From Faucicola osloensis_C (GTDB lineage Bacteria > Pseudomonadota > Gammaproteobacteria > Pseudomonadales > Moraxellaceae), in NCBI GenBank assembly GCA_019353055.1, contig JABAHL010000007.1, positions 60,728 through 124,727 on the forward strand: a DNA stretch of 64,000 nt. Direction: 5' to 3'. Positions 27,149 to 36,586 of the stretch are shown here, in pieces (positions within the stretch are counted from its first letter, which is position 1; each line of letters opens with the position of its first letter). Below the pieces are notes generated by a model that was not told where the DNA came from, ran no database searches, and saw only the letters and a program-made list of their open reading frames with translations. Both the position numbers and the translations under genes were made by a program.

Positions 27149-27613
27149 ATGAAGCAAGTACAAGTCAAGATTTTAAACCCCAAAATTGGTAATGATGATA
27201 AATTTCCCCTACCTCATCGGGCAACAGACGGCTCGGCGGGTATAGATTTACGTGCTTGTATCGATGAGCCTATCACTATAAAATCTGGTGAAAGCCAGTT
27301 GATTGGTACAGGACTCGCCATCTATATTCAAGACCCTGATTATGTCGGCTTTATCATGCCGCGCTCTGGGCTTGGGCATAAGCATGGTATCGTCCTTGGT
27401 AATTTAACAGGCGTGATTGATGCGGATTACCAAGGCGAATTAATGGTCTCTATCTGGAACCGTAGTCAAACCGATTATGTGTTACAACCTGGCGAAAAAA
27501 TGGCGCAGTACTTGGTGGTGCCGATTGCACGTCCGACTTTTGAGATTGTAGCGGAATTTTCAGATATCAGTATACGCGGTGAAGGCGGTTTTGGCTCAAC
27601 GGGAACCCATTAA
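27149..27613 (+). CDS. dut: dUTP diphosphatase
   Basis: This enzyme hydrolyses dUTP to dUMP, keeping uracil out of DNA and feeding thymidylate synthesis. The trimeric dUTPase motifs are all present: AGIDLRA (about 30), PRSGLG (about 71), GVIDADYQGE (about 88), and the Gly-rich C-terminal GEGGFGSTG. ATG 27149 is chosen over the upstream TTG at 27140. In many gammaproteobacteria coaBC lies just before dut; here an IS256-family end lies 75 bases upstream instead, close to a TATAAT at 27094-27099, so transcription may now depend on a hybrid promoter. Confidence 0.95.
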   Translation: MKQVQVKILNPKIGNDDKFPLPHRATDGSAGIDLRACIDEPITIKSGESQLIGTGLAIYIQDPDYVGFIMPRSGLGHKHGIVLGNLTGVIDADYQGELMVSIWNRSQTDYVLQPGEKMAQYLVVPIARPTFEIVAEFSDISIRGEGGFGSTGTH

Positions 27614-27725
27614 TTGTTACCGTTTTCTCATTTTTTTTTAACAATTTATAACAGAGTATTTAATTAACTTACCAAATTTCAATGCTATGATTTTGGTGGT
27701 ATAAAATCAGTTAGATGTGTTTTCT

Positions 27726-29294
27726 ATGAATACTCTGTTTATTCATCCTTTTTTTCCGCAAAAATCTCTTTTTAAAGCTTACGATATTCGTGGTGATGTC
27801 ACCTTATTTACCGATGATTTTGTCTGGTCATTGGCAAGGGCGTTTGCTGAGCGTTTTTTACATGCTCAGCAACTGGCAGCCACAACGCCAACTTTAGCGG
27901 CGAACAAGCCTACGGTTGTCATTGGTTATGATGCTCGCCACCAGAGCCAAGAAATTGCCAAATATATGGCGTATGCTTGCCAGCAAGCAGGTCTAGTAGT
28001 GCAGTGGTTGGGATTGACAACCACGCCGATGATGGCGTTTATGGCTCAGCAATTTTCCGGTAATGGGCTGATGGTCACCGCCAGTCATTCGCAAAAACAT
28101 ATCAATGGCATTAAATGGCTCATCAATCATGAGTCGCCAAGCGGTGATGATGTGCAGCAGCTTTATGAGGCTTTAATTGGCTACAAAGCCATTGTGCCTG
28201 ATGATAGGCTTATTGCTGCTATCAGGCAAACTACTTATACAACGCCCAAGGATTTTTTTGCAACTTATATCCAAGCTATCGAGCAGGCTTTTGCTTACAT
28301 CAATCAATCCAGACGCGCTCAAACTACCCATTTTCATGCACCCCAGCAAATTGTCATCGACTGTATGCATGGTGCGACCAGTGATTTTGCAGAGGCTCTA
28401 TTTAGCCAGCTTGGCTATTGTTGCATCATGCTAAATGCCTCCCCCGATGGCAATTTTCCCCAAGGCAACCCAGACCCTACGCAGTCCAATCGCTTGACGC
28501 AGTTAGCTCAAACAATCAAAGCTACAGGCTCAGATATTGGCTTGGCTTTTGATGGTGATGGCGATCGGGTGATGGTAATTGATGCACAGGGTCAGATGAT
28601 TAGCCCTGACAATTTGCTTTATCTACTCTCTCGCATTGCCATTGAAGAATTGCCCAGTGCGCATACATCAACTGCTAAAAAAGTCATTTTTGATGTCAAA
28701 TGCTCGCATCATGTGCCCAGTCTCATCGCTTCGCATGGCGCCACCCCGATGATGACCAAAACTGGCAGTAGCTTGATGCGAAAGTCGCTACAAAACAAAT
28801 CAGACAACGCGATTTTTGCAGGTGAATTATCAGGGCATTTTATTTTTAACGATGGCTATTTTGTGCTACATGACGACGCCATGTATGCGGCTGCCCGCTT
28901 GCTCAATTGGCTGAGCCATCAACCTATTAGCCTTAACGATATCCTAGCAAGTTTGCCCACTTGTATTAGTACGGCGGATATGTACTTACCTATCGCGGAT
29001 AACCATTATGGTCAAACCGTGATTGCTCGTATCACGGCACTGGGGAAAAAGCCGTTTAAACGGTTAAAATCCTCATTTGCGGTCAAAAATGTCAATACGA
29101 TTGATGGGTTACGCTTGGATTTTGCGGAGGGATTTGGTATTTTACGCAAGTCAAATACGGGCAGTTTTTTGACCGTGCGTTTTTCTGCCAATGACGTTGC
29201 TGAGCTGCGGCATATTCAATCTATTTTTGTTGACTTATGTCGCACGATTGATGACAACCTTGCCGAACAAGTCGCACAAATTCAGCCTGTATAA
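27726..29294 (+). CDS. Phosphomannomutase/phosphoglucomutase
   Basis: This 522-residue alpha-D-phosphohexomutase interconverts hexose 1- and 6-phosphates for sugar-nucleotide and envelope synthesis. KAYDIRG lies near the N-terminus. The phosphoserine loop TASHSQ (about 117-122) has Ser-Gln where many homologues have Asn-Pro. The metal loop is DGDGDR (about 276), the sugar-specificity loop is GELSGHFIF, and a C-terminal phosphate loop follows. It lies between dut and argB, as does algC in Pseudomonas. ATG 27726 is taken rather than GTG 27717. Confidence 0.9.
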   Translation: MNTLFIHPFFPQKSLFKAYDIRGDVTLFTDDFVWSLARAFAERFLHAQQLAATTPTLAANKPTVVIGYDARHQSQEIAKYMAYACQQAGLVVQWLGLTTTPMMAFMAQQFSGNGLMVTASHSQKHINGIKWLINHESPSGDDVQQLYEALIGYKAIVPDDRLIAAIRQTTYTTPKDFFATYIQAIEQAFAYINQSRRAQTTHFHAPQQIVIDCMHGATSDFAEALFSQLGYCCIMLNASPDGNFPQGNPDPTQSNRLTQLAQTIKATGSDIGLAFDGDGDRVMVIDAQGQMISPDNLLYLLSRIAIEELPSAHTSTAKKVIFDVKCSHHVPSLIASHGATPMMTKTGSSLMRKSLQNKSDNAIFAGELSGHFIFNDGYFVLHDDAMYAAARLLNWLSHQPISLNDILASLPTCISTADMYLPIADNHYGQTVIARITALGKKPFKRLKSSFAVKNVNTIDGLRLDFAEGFGILRKSNTGSFLTVRFSANDVAELRHIQSIFVDLCRTIDDNLAEQVAQIQPV

Positions 29295-29355
29295 ACACCG
29301 CTGTTAAAAACGCATTTTAAAAAACGTCTCTAGCAAAATTATATAAGGATTTGAA

Positions 29356-30252
29356 ATGGCATTAGATCTTGAGCAAGCCATGCATACCGCTGACGTGTTG
29401 ACCGAAGCACTACCCTACATCCAGCGTTTTGAAGGTAAAGTAATGGTAGTCAAATACGGCGGCAATGCCATGACTGATCCGATATTAGAGAGTTCTTTTG
29501 CCAGAGATATCGTCATGTTAAAAACCGTCGGCATTCATCCTGTCGTCGTCCATGGCGGCGGTCCACAAGTCGATAACTTGCTTAAAGAATTGGGACGCAG
29601 CTCTGACCGCATTGATGGCATGCGAGTGACCGACAAAGCCACCATGGATGTGGTGGAAATGGTCCTTGGTGGTAGCGTCAACAAATCTATCGTCAATCTC
29701 ATCAACAAACACGGTGGTCGTGCTATTGGCTTAACCGGTAAAGATGCCAGTCTCATTCGCGCTAAAAAATTACCGATGACCAAAACGGATGAACAAGGCA
29801 ACGAACAACAAATTGACTTAGGATTTGTGGGTGATGTGGTCAGCATCAATCGTGATGTGATTGATTTGATGATTGCCTCTAACTTTATTCCTGTCATCGC
29901 ACCGCTTGGCGTGGATGATGAAGGCAATACTTACAATATAAATGCCGATGTGGTGGCGGGGAAAGTTGCTGAGTTCATGCTCGCAGAAAAACTGATTTTA
30001 CTCACCAACATCAAAGGGGTGCTTGATAAAGAAGGCAATGTTGCTACTGGACTTACCCCTGCCAAAGTGGATGAGATGATTGCCGATGGTACTATCTCTG
30101 GCGGCATGATTCCAAAAATCAGCTATGCGCTAGAAGCGGTAAAAAACGGGGTAAAAAGTGCAGTGATTGTCGATGGTCGTGTTCCTCATGCGACTTTGCT
30201 AGAGGTCTTTACTGATAAAGGTGTTGGTACTCTCATCAGCCGCCATCCTTGA
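29356..30252 (+). CDS. argB: Acetylglutamate kinase
   Basis: This enzyme phosphorylates N-acetylglutamate in arginine synthesis. At 298 residues it has normal length: KYGGNAM (about 34), VVHGGGPQV (about 58), GLTGKDASL (about 130), NINADVVAGKVA and ISGGMIPK near the end. The longer N-terminal helix is typical of arginine-inhibited forms. An AAGGA-type site precedes the ATG. It is the last gene of the dut-mutase-argB run and is followed by a strong terminator. Confidence 0.95.
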   Translation: MALDLEQAMHTADVLTEALPYIQRFEGKVMVVKYGGNAMTDPILESSFARDIVMLKTVGIHPVVVHGGGPQVDNLLKELGRSSDRIDGMRVTDKATMDVVEMVLGGSVNKSIVNLINKHGGRAIGLTGKDASLIRAKKLPMTKTDEQGNEQQIDLGFVGDVVSINRDVIDLMIASNFIPVIAPLGVDDEGNTYNINADVVAGKVAEFMLAEKLILLTNIKGVLDKEGNVATGLTPAKVDEMIADGTISGGMIPKISYALEAVKNGVKSAVIVDGRVPHATLLEVFTDKGVGTLISRHP

Positions 30253-30307
30253 AGTAACTTTTGCGTTACTTATGTTTCTGAGTTTTTTTGGGTTGCTTTT
30301 GGGTTAA

Positions 30308-30336
30308 TAAGCCGCTGATTCAGGCGGTTTTTTTTC
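30308..30336 (+). terminator. Intrinsic terminator after argB
   Basis: A CCG-CTGA stem pairs with TCAG-(G)-CGG, with a one-base bulge, followed by eight or more T residues. Confidence 0.75.
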
Positions 30337-30526
30337 ACTCACGATATGGGTCAAATATAGGATAGATTTTAGAATTACAACACAAATATAGTTTGGTATT
30401 TTTTCTAATATTGACTATCATGACTATTTTATTTTGCAAATTTATATAATATTGCAAGCAGTTGTAGCGGATAATAGCAATTATTTGAAGTTGATATTCA
30501 CGTACCACTTACCAAGGACTGTTGGG

Positions 30527-31033
30527 ATGTCGCAAAAATACTTTATGGCTTATTGTAGTGAGATAACGCTGACTGCGGCGTTAAATCAACATACATTTAC
30601 CCACATTCTGAATCAATCTATTAAAAATAATACCCGCTCTGGTATCACTGGTTTTTTGCTGTACGATGCGGGTAAGTTTTTTCAGTATTATGAAGGCGAT
30701 GAGTTAGCGTGTGCAAACTTGCTGCATGCTTTAAAACAAGATAATCGCCACACCCATCTCAAAATCATTGGTCAAGGCTATATTTCAAACGCCGTATTTG
30801 ACAACTGGTTTATGGGTTGTTTTGATTTATCTAAGCATTCCTATACCTTTAAACACCATGCTTTTATAGAATCATTTGATGTCTATAGTTGGGGCATGCA
30901 GGAAGTCGTCAAGCTGATTGATATCATGTCAGAGCAAAGAATCACTTACATCACGCCGCAACAACCTATCAAATCACTGTTTAGTAAACGCTTTATGCGT
31001 ATCCGAAATTTCACCCTGCCATTTCAAGGTTAG
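30527..31033 (+). CDS. BLUF-domain blue-light photoreceptor
   Basis: This 168-residue protein is mostly one BLUF domain, which binds FAD and senses blue light. The flavin hydrogen-bond network is complete: Tyr9 (MAYCSE), Asn34/35 (IKNNTRSGITGFLLY) and Gln53 (FFQYYEG). The WFMGCF segment near residue 100 matches the conserved Trp/Met region. No output enzyme domain follows, so it is a short BLUF protein like BlsA of Acinetobacter, which acts through protein partners. ATG 30527 is preferred because an AAGGA site precedes it and upstream codons do not look like the family. Confidence 0.85.
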   Translation: MSQKYFMAYCSEITLTAALNQHTFTHILNQSIKNNTRSGITGFLLYDAGKFFQYYEGDELACANLLHALKQDNRHTHLKIIGQGYISNAVFDNWFMGCFDLSKHSYTFKHHAFIESFDVYSWGMQEVVKLIDIMSEQRITYITPQQPIKSLFSKRFMRIRNFTLPFQG

Positions 31034-31134
31034 TGGCTAATTTCAAATCTACCAAATCGGCAAGTTAAGCTAGTTTCACGCTTTATGATAATCAGGAAGT
31101 TAAAAAGGCACGAGTGTCGACCACAAAAATAAAA

Positions 31135-31156
31135 AACCTATTGATAACAATAGGTT
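31135..31156 (-). terminator. Terminator of rnpB
   Basis: AACCTATTG and CAATAGGTT form a perfect 9-bp stem with a 4-base loop. On the minus strand it is followed by TTTTTTATTTTT, downstream of the RNase P RNA. Confidence 0.7.
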
Positions 31157-31170
31157 GATTAAAATAAGCA

Positions 31171-31526
31171 TGGCAAACCGATAAGCCGGGTTCTGTCTAG
31201 GACGAACATTCATCTAGGCGTATCGTTACCAATACGCTCAAGCAACCTACCCGTGTCCAACGCGGGCAACGCCATACGGACACCTATTTGGTCTTGCTAC
31301 GAGTGGAGTTTACCTTGCCATGAGCTGTTACCAGTCATGCGGTGGGCTCTTACCCCACCCTTTCACCCTTACCTTATTGCTAAGGCGGTCTACTCTCTGC
31401 TGCACTTGTCGTAGGCTTACGCCCCCCAGCCGTTAGCTGGCACTCTGCCCTGTGTAGCCCGGACTTTCCTCCCTACCGCTTGATAAAATCTTGCGGTACA
31501 GCGTTCGTCTGGTCTGCCAAGACAAC
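31171..31526 (-). ncRNA. rnpB: RNase P RNA (type A)
   Basis: Read on the minus strand, the conserved 5' core GAGGAAAGTCCGGGCT lies near 31455-31470 and the 3' end has the GAACCCGGCTTATCGGTTTG hallmark near 31175-31195. The intervening stems match a bacterial type A ribozyme of about 355 bases, which trims the 5' leader of pre-tRNAs. Exact ends are estimated from conservation. Confidence 0.92.
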
Positions 31527-31548
31527 CATTATAACAGGCTTTATCTAT

Positions 31549-31968
31549 TTAGTCACGGTCAGCAGGCAACGCATATGTACCGACTGCATGCGCTACAGGT
31601 CTGTCATCACCTTCTGAGTAAATCAATACATCGCCTACCGCAAGCGTGCGCCCCACTTTGATAAGCTGGCATTTGGCGATAAGGTTGGCTTGTGCAGAAG
31701 GTTTTCGCAGAAAAGACACGTTAAGATTGGTGGTCACTGCCAACAGGACGATACCGATTTCGCCCAAAATAGCCACATATAGCGCAACATCGGCCACTTT
31801 CATCATCACAGGCCCTGATACCGTACCACCCGGTCGTAACTCATCCTCACCGATAGGATGTGATACAATGGCTTGACCGTTACCCACCGATTCGATATGG
31901 CAGTTGGCTTGGGGGAAAGATTGCTTTAGAAAAGCACTCAGTTCAGCTTTATTGGCGGGCATAGACAT
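31549..31968 (-). CDS. PaaI-like hotdog-fold thioesterase
   Basis: This 139-residue hotdog protein has the PaaI signature RPGGTVSGPVMMKVADVALY (catalytic Asp near residue 58) and a VTTNLNVSFLRKP strand. It would hydrolyse an acyl- or aryl-CoA thioester; the substrate is unknown. It stands alone between rnpB and the ferredoxin gene, in the same direction as both. Confidence 0.85.
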   Translation of the reverse strand: MSMPANKAELSAFLKQSFPQANCHIESVGNGQAIVSHPIGEDELRPGGTVSGPVMMKVADVALYVAILGEIGIVLLAVTTNLNVSFLRKPSAQANLIAKCQLIKVGRTLAVGDVLIYSEGDDRPVAHAVGTYALPADRD

Positions 31969-32028
31969 TCCTTATCTACAATAGCTTTGTTAAAAATCGA
32001 CGTTATTAAAAATAGCGGTTATAAAAAT

Positions 32029-32292
32029 TTATTGACTGGTTTTAGTTTGAGTAATGCGCTCAAATTTGAGCAGCAACTGCGCTGGCGTCTCCAGATAGTT
32101 AGGATCTTTTGGGATACAATCAGGTACAGGACAAAACAGCGAACACTGCGGCTCATCAAAATGACCGACACACTCGGTACACAGCGCAGGGTCAATTTCA
32201 TAAATCAACTCGCCCACATAAATCGCATCATTGGGGCAAAGTGGCTCGCAGACATCGCAGTTGATACATTCATCAGTGATTATTAATGCCAT
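32029..32292 (-). CDS. fdx: YfhL-type 2[4Fe-4S] ferredoxin
   Basis: This small ferredoxin has two cluster motifs: CINCDVCEPLCP and CTECVGHFDEPQCSLFCPVPDC, the second with the loop insertion typical of YfhL/Allochromatium-type ferredoxins. The ATG at 32292 (MALIITDECINC) matches the family start; a TTG at 32313 is possible but unlikely. Its position next to coaD is shared with other gammaproteobacteria. Confidence 0.92.
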   Translation of the reverse strand: MALIITDECINCDVCEPLCPNDAIYVGELIYEIDPALCTECVGHFDEPQCSLFCPVPDCIPKDPNYLETPAQLLLKFERITQTKTSQ

Positions 32293-32335
32293 AGCTTTTA
32301 AAACATTTACCAAGAAATGTTTATTTTACCACGAC

Positions 32336-32860
32336 TTACCAACCCTGTTGTTTTTTTCGTTCAAATGCTTCTTCGACACACGGCGGTACAAATTTACTCA
32401 CATCACCGTCTAATTTGCCAATTTCGCGCACCAGCGTTGAGGAGATAAAAGAATATTGCTGCGATGGCGTCAAAAACACCGCTTCAAAGTTTGGGTCTAG
32501 TTCACGATTGAGATTGGCGAGCTGAAATTCATACTCAAAATCTGACATCGCCCGCAGTCCACGCAGTACACCTGTGGCTTGTTGATTTTTTGCCAAATCC
32601 ACCAACAACCCATCAAAACCAATCACCGACATATTGCTCAAGCCTTTATCATGACAGGCTTTTTCTACCAATCCAATCCGTTCCTCTAACGTAAATAGCG
32701 GTTTTTTATGATGACCAATCGCCACCGCGACAATCACCTCATCAAACAGGCGGCAAGCGCGCTTAATCAAATCAAGGTGCCCTTTGGTAATCGGGTCAAA
32801 CGTGCCGGGATAAATAATTTTGGTATAGTGATTGGCAAGTGGCTGGCTGGCTGCTGACAT
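32336..32860 (-). CDS. coaD: Phosphopantetheine adenylyltransferase
   Basis: CoaD makes dephospho-CoA from 4'-phosphopantetheine and ATP in coenzyme A synthesis. The nucleotidyltransferase motif is YPGTFDPITKGHLDL (about 17-31), and ISSTLVREI (about 138) is the second signature. Length, 174 residues, is about 10 over typical, from an N-terminal extension. It is co-directional with the ferredoxin gene 43 bases downstream. Confidence 0.95.
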   Translation of the reverse strand: MSAASQPLANHYTKIIYPGTFDPITKGHLDLIKRACRLFDEVIVAVAIGHHKKPLFTLEERIGLVEKACHDKGLSNMSVIGFDGLLVDLAKNQQATGVLRGLRAMSDFEYEFQLANLNRELDPNFEAVFLTPSQQYSFISSTLVREIGKLDGDVSKFVPPCVEEAFERKKQQGW

Positions 32861-33280
32861 GGCTGTCTCTATATGATAAATAAGGCGCTATTTGGTGCTA
32901 ACAATACGGCTAAAACAAAGATTGCTAGTTTGTTGCTAATCCTAGCAAAATTTGACCCCAATTAACAATCAAATCTCACTATCAATTTGTGTTTAGCGTG
33001 TTATCATGATAGCTTTGCAGCATTTTACCCAAAGCTGAATGAAAACTTAGGGTAAAGCCTAGCAATAAAAAGCTTAGTAATCCAAAGCCCCATAATCAAA
33101 AACTTAAACTTAGTAATCAAAATCTATGAATTGATTTATTGGGATTTATCGCCATATTAAACGGCTTATCATACTGATTTATGGCAACCCGATTGTTGTA
33201 ATGAGATTATGGCAATAAGATGATTAAAACACGCTGTGCAGCATTGGGTACGTCCGCGATGTTGCAGCAAGGAAACCTAA
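32861..33280. other. Divergent coaD/smpB intergenic region
   Basis: This 420-base non-coding stretch separates the divergent coaD and smpB genes. It must hold both promoters. It contains several short AAGCTTAGTAATC-like near-repeats (about 33065-33125), but I see no clear RNA gene or terminator. A tmRNA gene is not evident here. Confidence 0.35.
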
Positions 33281-33751
33281 ATGACTAAAAAACCAAAAAT
33301 GCCTAGCCTGATTGCTAGCAACAAAAAAGCGCGTCACGAATATTTTATTGAAGAAAGCTTTGAAGCCGGGCTTGAGCTACTCGGTTGGGAAGTCAAATCC
33401 ATCCGTGCGGGTAAAATGCGTATCACCGAAAGCTATGTGATTTTTAAAGATGGTGAAGCCTTTTTGTTCGGCGCGCACATTCAGCCGCTGTTATCGGCAT
33501 CGACTCACATTGTCGCTGACCCCCTTCGCACCCGTAAGCTACTGCTGCACCGCCGCGAAATTGATAAGCTCTTTGGCATGGTTAACCAAAAAGGTCATAC
33601 TTGTGTAGCGCTCAAAGTGTACTGGAGTCATGGACGCGTCAAATGCGAAATAGCCCTTGCTAAGGGTAAAAAACTGCACGATAAACGCGCCACTTTAAAA
33701 GAGCGTGATTATCAACGCGAAAAACAGCGCGGACTGAAAAATCTTGTATGA
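33281..33751 (+). CDS. smpB: SsrA-binding protein
   Basis: SmpB partners tmRNA to rescue stalled ribosomes. At 156 residues it has normal length and shows NKKARHEYFIEESFEAGL, LGWEVKSIRAGK and a basic C-terminal tail (ATLKERDYQREKQRG). AGCAAGGAA precedes the ATG. Its stop overlaps the start of cmoM, so they are co-translated. Confidence 0.97.
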   Translation: MTKKPKMPSLIASNKKARHEYFIEESFEAGLELLGWEVKSIRAGKMRITESYVIFKDGEAFLFGAHIQPLLSASTHIVADPLRTRKLLLHRREIDKLFGMVNQKGHTCVALKVYWSHGRVKCEIALAKGKKLHDKRATLKERDYQREKQRGLKNLV

Positions 33752-34539
33752 TGAACCAAGACCGCAATTTTGATGACATCAGCGCGCATTTTGAAAAAAA
33801 AATATACGGCGGCTTAAAAGGTGAAATTCGCCTTGCCGTGCTGCGCCATGATATTTTTGGTTGGGTAAAGTCATGGCAACAGACACACAACCGACCCCTT
33901 CGCGTATTGGATGTTGGTGCAGGCTTGGCGCAAATCAGTATCGAACTTGCCAAAGACGGGCATGACGTCACCATCAATGACATCTCCGCCAATATGCTTG
34001 AGATTGCCAAACAAAACGCAGGCGAAGCGGCACAAAATATCACCTGGCATACCTGCCCTTATCAACAATTGGATGATAAATTAACGGGCAAATACGATTT
34101 AATCCTATGCCATGCGGTGCTTGAGTGGTTGGCTGAGCCCAAACTGATTATGGATTTTTTTGATCGGTGGCTTGTCGATGATGGCGCTGAAAAAGGGGTG
34201 CTATCGCTGTGTTTTTATAACCCTGCCAGCTTTGTGTACCGTAACTTGGTGATGGGCAATTTTAATCTACTACATAACAAAGATTTTAAAGCTGATAATG
34301 GCAGTTTGACGCCCAATCACCCGGTGGCAAAAGATGAGGTGATTGCATGGATTAATGACCATCACTACCAAATCTTGCATACCTCAGGGTTACGGGTGTT
34401 TCATGATTACTCACCGCTCAAGCGTGGTGGGCATACCAATCCACAAGCGGTGATTGATATGGAAGTCGCCTATAGCGGGCAAGACCCATATAAATGGCTA
34501 GGTCGTTATTTGCATTTTTTGGTGGGCAAAGCTAATTAG
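33748..34539 (+). CDS. cmoM: tRNA uridine-34 5-carboxymethoxy methyltransferase
   Basis: CmoM methylates the carboxymethoxy group at wobble U34 using SAM. The N-terminus NQDRNFDDISAHFEKKIYGG aligns with E. coli CmoM, followed by the SAM loop LDVGAGLAQISIELA, HAVLEWLAEP, LCFYNPASF and RVFHDYSP near the end, matching the whole protein. Length is 263 residues. The start overlaps the smpB stop (ATGATG). Confidence 0.9.
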   Translation: MMNQDRNFDDISAHFEKKIYGGLKGEIRLAVLRHDIFGWVKSWQQTHNRPLRVLDVGAGLAQISIELAKDGHDVTINDISANMLEIAKQNAGEAAQNITWHTCPYQQLDDKLTGKYDLILCHAVLEWLAEPKLIMDFFDRWLVDDGAEKGVLSLCFYNPASFVYRNLVMGNFNLLHNKDFKADNGSLTPNHPVAKDEVIAWINDHHYQILHTSGLRVFHDYSPLKRGGHTNPQAVIDMEVAYSGQDPYKWLGRYLHFLVGKAN

Positions 34540-35705
34540 TAATAACCCGCTTGCTGCATTGAATCGACAGCCAGCGCTTGTCTTTCACCATAAAATCTAA
34601 CAGGTATCGGGCTGACTTCGATATCCCCCCAAGACTTGAGTAATACTGAGGCTTCGGCATTGGGGTCAATCGGAAAGGTATTGCTTAAACTGGCATACAG
34701 CGATTGCTGATCTTTGGCAGCCAGCCATTCAATCAGCCCCAGCGCCAACTCGGTATGCTTGGCGGCATGCGGAATGGCAACCCCTGTAATGTTGGTACTG
34801 ACGCCGCCGTAGCCCTTATTAATCCATTTGATTTTAATCGGGGTATTGGGGTGCGCTTGCAGATAGCGTCCGTAATGGTTGCTGTTGACCAGACCGATTT
34901 GGCATTTACCGCTTTCTATGGCTTTTAGCACTTCACTGTCATCCAGCAGCACGGGCACGCTTAGATTGGCAAGCCAGCCTTGCATCACTTCTTGGGTACG
35001 TTTATCGCCCAGATTATTGATGAGATTGACCACCAGTGATTGATTAGGGATATATTTGCCTTGGCTTAGGCACAGTTTTTGTGACCACTTTAATTTAGAC
35101 AAGTCGGCATAGCTTGAGATATCATTGGTATGGAGTACACGACTATCATACACCGCGGTACGCGCGTAGCTAGATAACGCAATCCAATTGCCATCAGGAT
35201 CACGATAACGCTCTGGGACATGAGCCACTGCTTTTTCGGCATTAAAGGGTTGTAACAGCCCTTCTTCGACTGCGGTACTAAAAATACCCGCATCTTCAGT
35301 CAAAATCACATCCGCAGGGCTATTGGCACCTTCTGCTTTTAACCGTGCCAAAATTGACATTGGCTCATCTTGCACGATATGAATCGGCACATTGATTTGC
35401 TTAGCATAGCTAGTTAATAACGGCTCAAGCGCCGCTTTGTCAATGGAGGTGTAAATCGTGAGTTGATTGGGCACTGCTGCAGTTGTACTCGCAATACTGG
35501 CATTTGGCGTCGCACTGGTATTACTGGCATTATTGCCATTAGCGCTCGAAGCGGCGGTCGAAGCCGATTGTGAGGTTGTGGATGGCGGCTTCGATGACGG
35601 GCTACAGGCAGTTAAGGTCGCACCCGATATACTCACCAAGGCAATTAACAAGGCGCTGATGGCTGATGATTGCGCATTGACATTGGTACGCACCTTATGA
35701 CCCAT
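34536..35705 (-). CDS. Lipoprotein iron(III) substrate-binding protein
   Basis: This is a FbpA/FutA-type periplasmic binding protein for ferric iron, with an N-terminal lipoprotein signal ending in a lipobox LTAC, then a low-complexity Ser/Thr/Ala linker of about 50 residues before TIYTSIDK. IFSTAVEEG and the ligand loop SNHYGRYLQAH follow. The linker suggests anchoring in the membrane, unlike the soluble paralogue at 54.4-55.4 kb. The start is uncertain: several in-frame ATGs lie at 35705-35717 and a TTG at 35738. No permease or ATPase gene is adjacent. It ends convergently with cmoM. Confidence 0.8.
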   Translation of the reverse strand: MGHKVRTNVNAQSSAISALLIALVSISGATLTACSPSSKPPSTTSQSASTAASSANGNNASNTSATPNASIASTTAAVPNQLTIYTSIDKAALEPLLTSYAKQINVPIHIVQDEPMSILARLKAEGANSPADVILTEDAGIFSTAVEEGLLQPFNAEKAVAHVPERYRDPDGNWIALSSYARTAVYDSRVLHTNDISSYADLSKLKWSQKLCLSQGKYIPNQSLVVNLINNLGDKRTQEVMQGWLANLSVPVLLDDSEVLKAIESGKCQIGLVNSNHYGRYLQAHPNTPIKIKWINKGYGGVSTNITGVAIPHAAKHTELALGLIEWLAAKDQQSLYASLSNTFPIDPNAEASVLLKSWGDIEVSPIPVRFYGERQALAVDSMQQAGYY

Positions 35706-35905
35706 CATACAACACATCCCATCACTTGCTTTCAACACAGCTTAACCTTCTTCAACAGCTTTGCCTGACCATCGCTCAATGGATGATGGCTAAATACATC
35801 ATCGCTAAATAGAGCGTCTAAAAAACTTTGGATGATTATAGCATTTTGCCCCAACGTAATTCTTAAAAAAACTTTGAATTGACGGGTTTTTAATCCTATT
35901 TTGTC

Positions 35906-36586
35906 TCAACAATTTTTTGTATGCAAAAAATGCCCTTGTTGCAAAAAGTGATGGATTTGTATCACCACTTCATCATTTATCAGGAGTCCCGTATGGGACG
36001 CATTGACGGTGATATGGTCTTTGGCAGCGGCAAGCTGGGTTTCATGCACAAACACCGTGCCGTCATTGGGCTGCAGATGCGGCTCAAGCTTGGCGAGTTC
36101 ACGGTTACGGGGTAATACCACTTTGCCAAGCCCCACCGAACGAACACCCGCAATACTCCCTAGCTGTACTTCATCGTTGAGTGCCGGCGCATTGCCATCT
36201 AGCCCCTGCAGATACGAGCGACCGACGAATTTAGGCAGGATTTTGACAATGTTATTGGCACTGATGCTACCATTATGCGGCGTCCCAAGTGTCACACAGC
36301 GAGTAATCTGCCACTGTGGGTAGCGCTGCAAAAAGTCTCGAATAACCAGCCCACCCAGACTATGACCGACCAAATAAATAGGCACACCCGCTTTTTCATA
36401 TCTGGTAAGCCAGCGGTGCAAACGGCGGCTATGGTTGGCAAGATTATGCGCGACGCTAAAATACCCAAACCTGTGACACTCATAGCCAAGTTTGGTGAGT
36501 TTTTTGGCAAGCGGTCGCATCGCCCAGGCATGCATATGCAAACCATGAATAAGGATGACAAGCGGTTTGGATTGGCGTCTTATCAT
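35906..36586 (-). CDS. Alpha/beta-hydrolase, lipase-like
   Basis: This 226-residue hydrolase has an oxyanion region LVILIHGLHMHAW, nucleophile elbow YLVGHSLGGLVIRDFL (Ser near 85) and a late HTGLL histidine. It resembles the esterase/lipase EstA-type or PGAP1-like family. I see no signal peptide, so it would be cytoplasmic unless the start is misplaced. The substrate is unknown. Confidence 0.8.
   Translation of the reverse strand: MIRRQSKPLVILIHGLHMHAWAMRPLAKKLTKLGYECHRFGYFSVAHNLANHSRRLHRWLTRYEKAGVPIYLVGHSLGGLVIRDFLQRYPQWQITRCVTLGTPHNGSISANNIVKILPKFVGRSYLQGLDGNAPALNDEVQLGSIAGVRSVGLGKVVLPRNRELAKLEPHLQPNDGTVFVHETQLAAAKDHITVNASHTGLLINDEVVIQIHHFLQQGHFLHTKNC

Noticed and set aside
32861..33280. 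tmRNA gene upstream of smpB
   Set aside because: No tRNA-like 3' end or tag-reading frame could be recognised.
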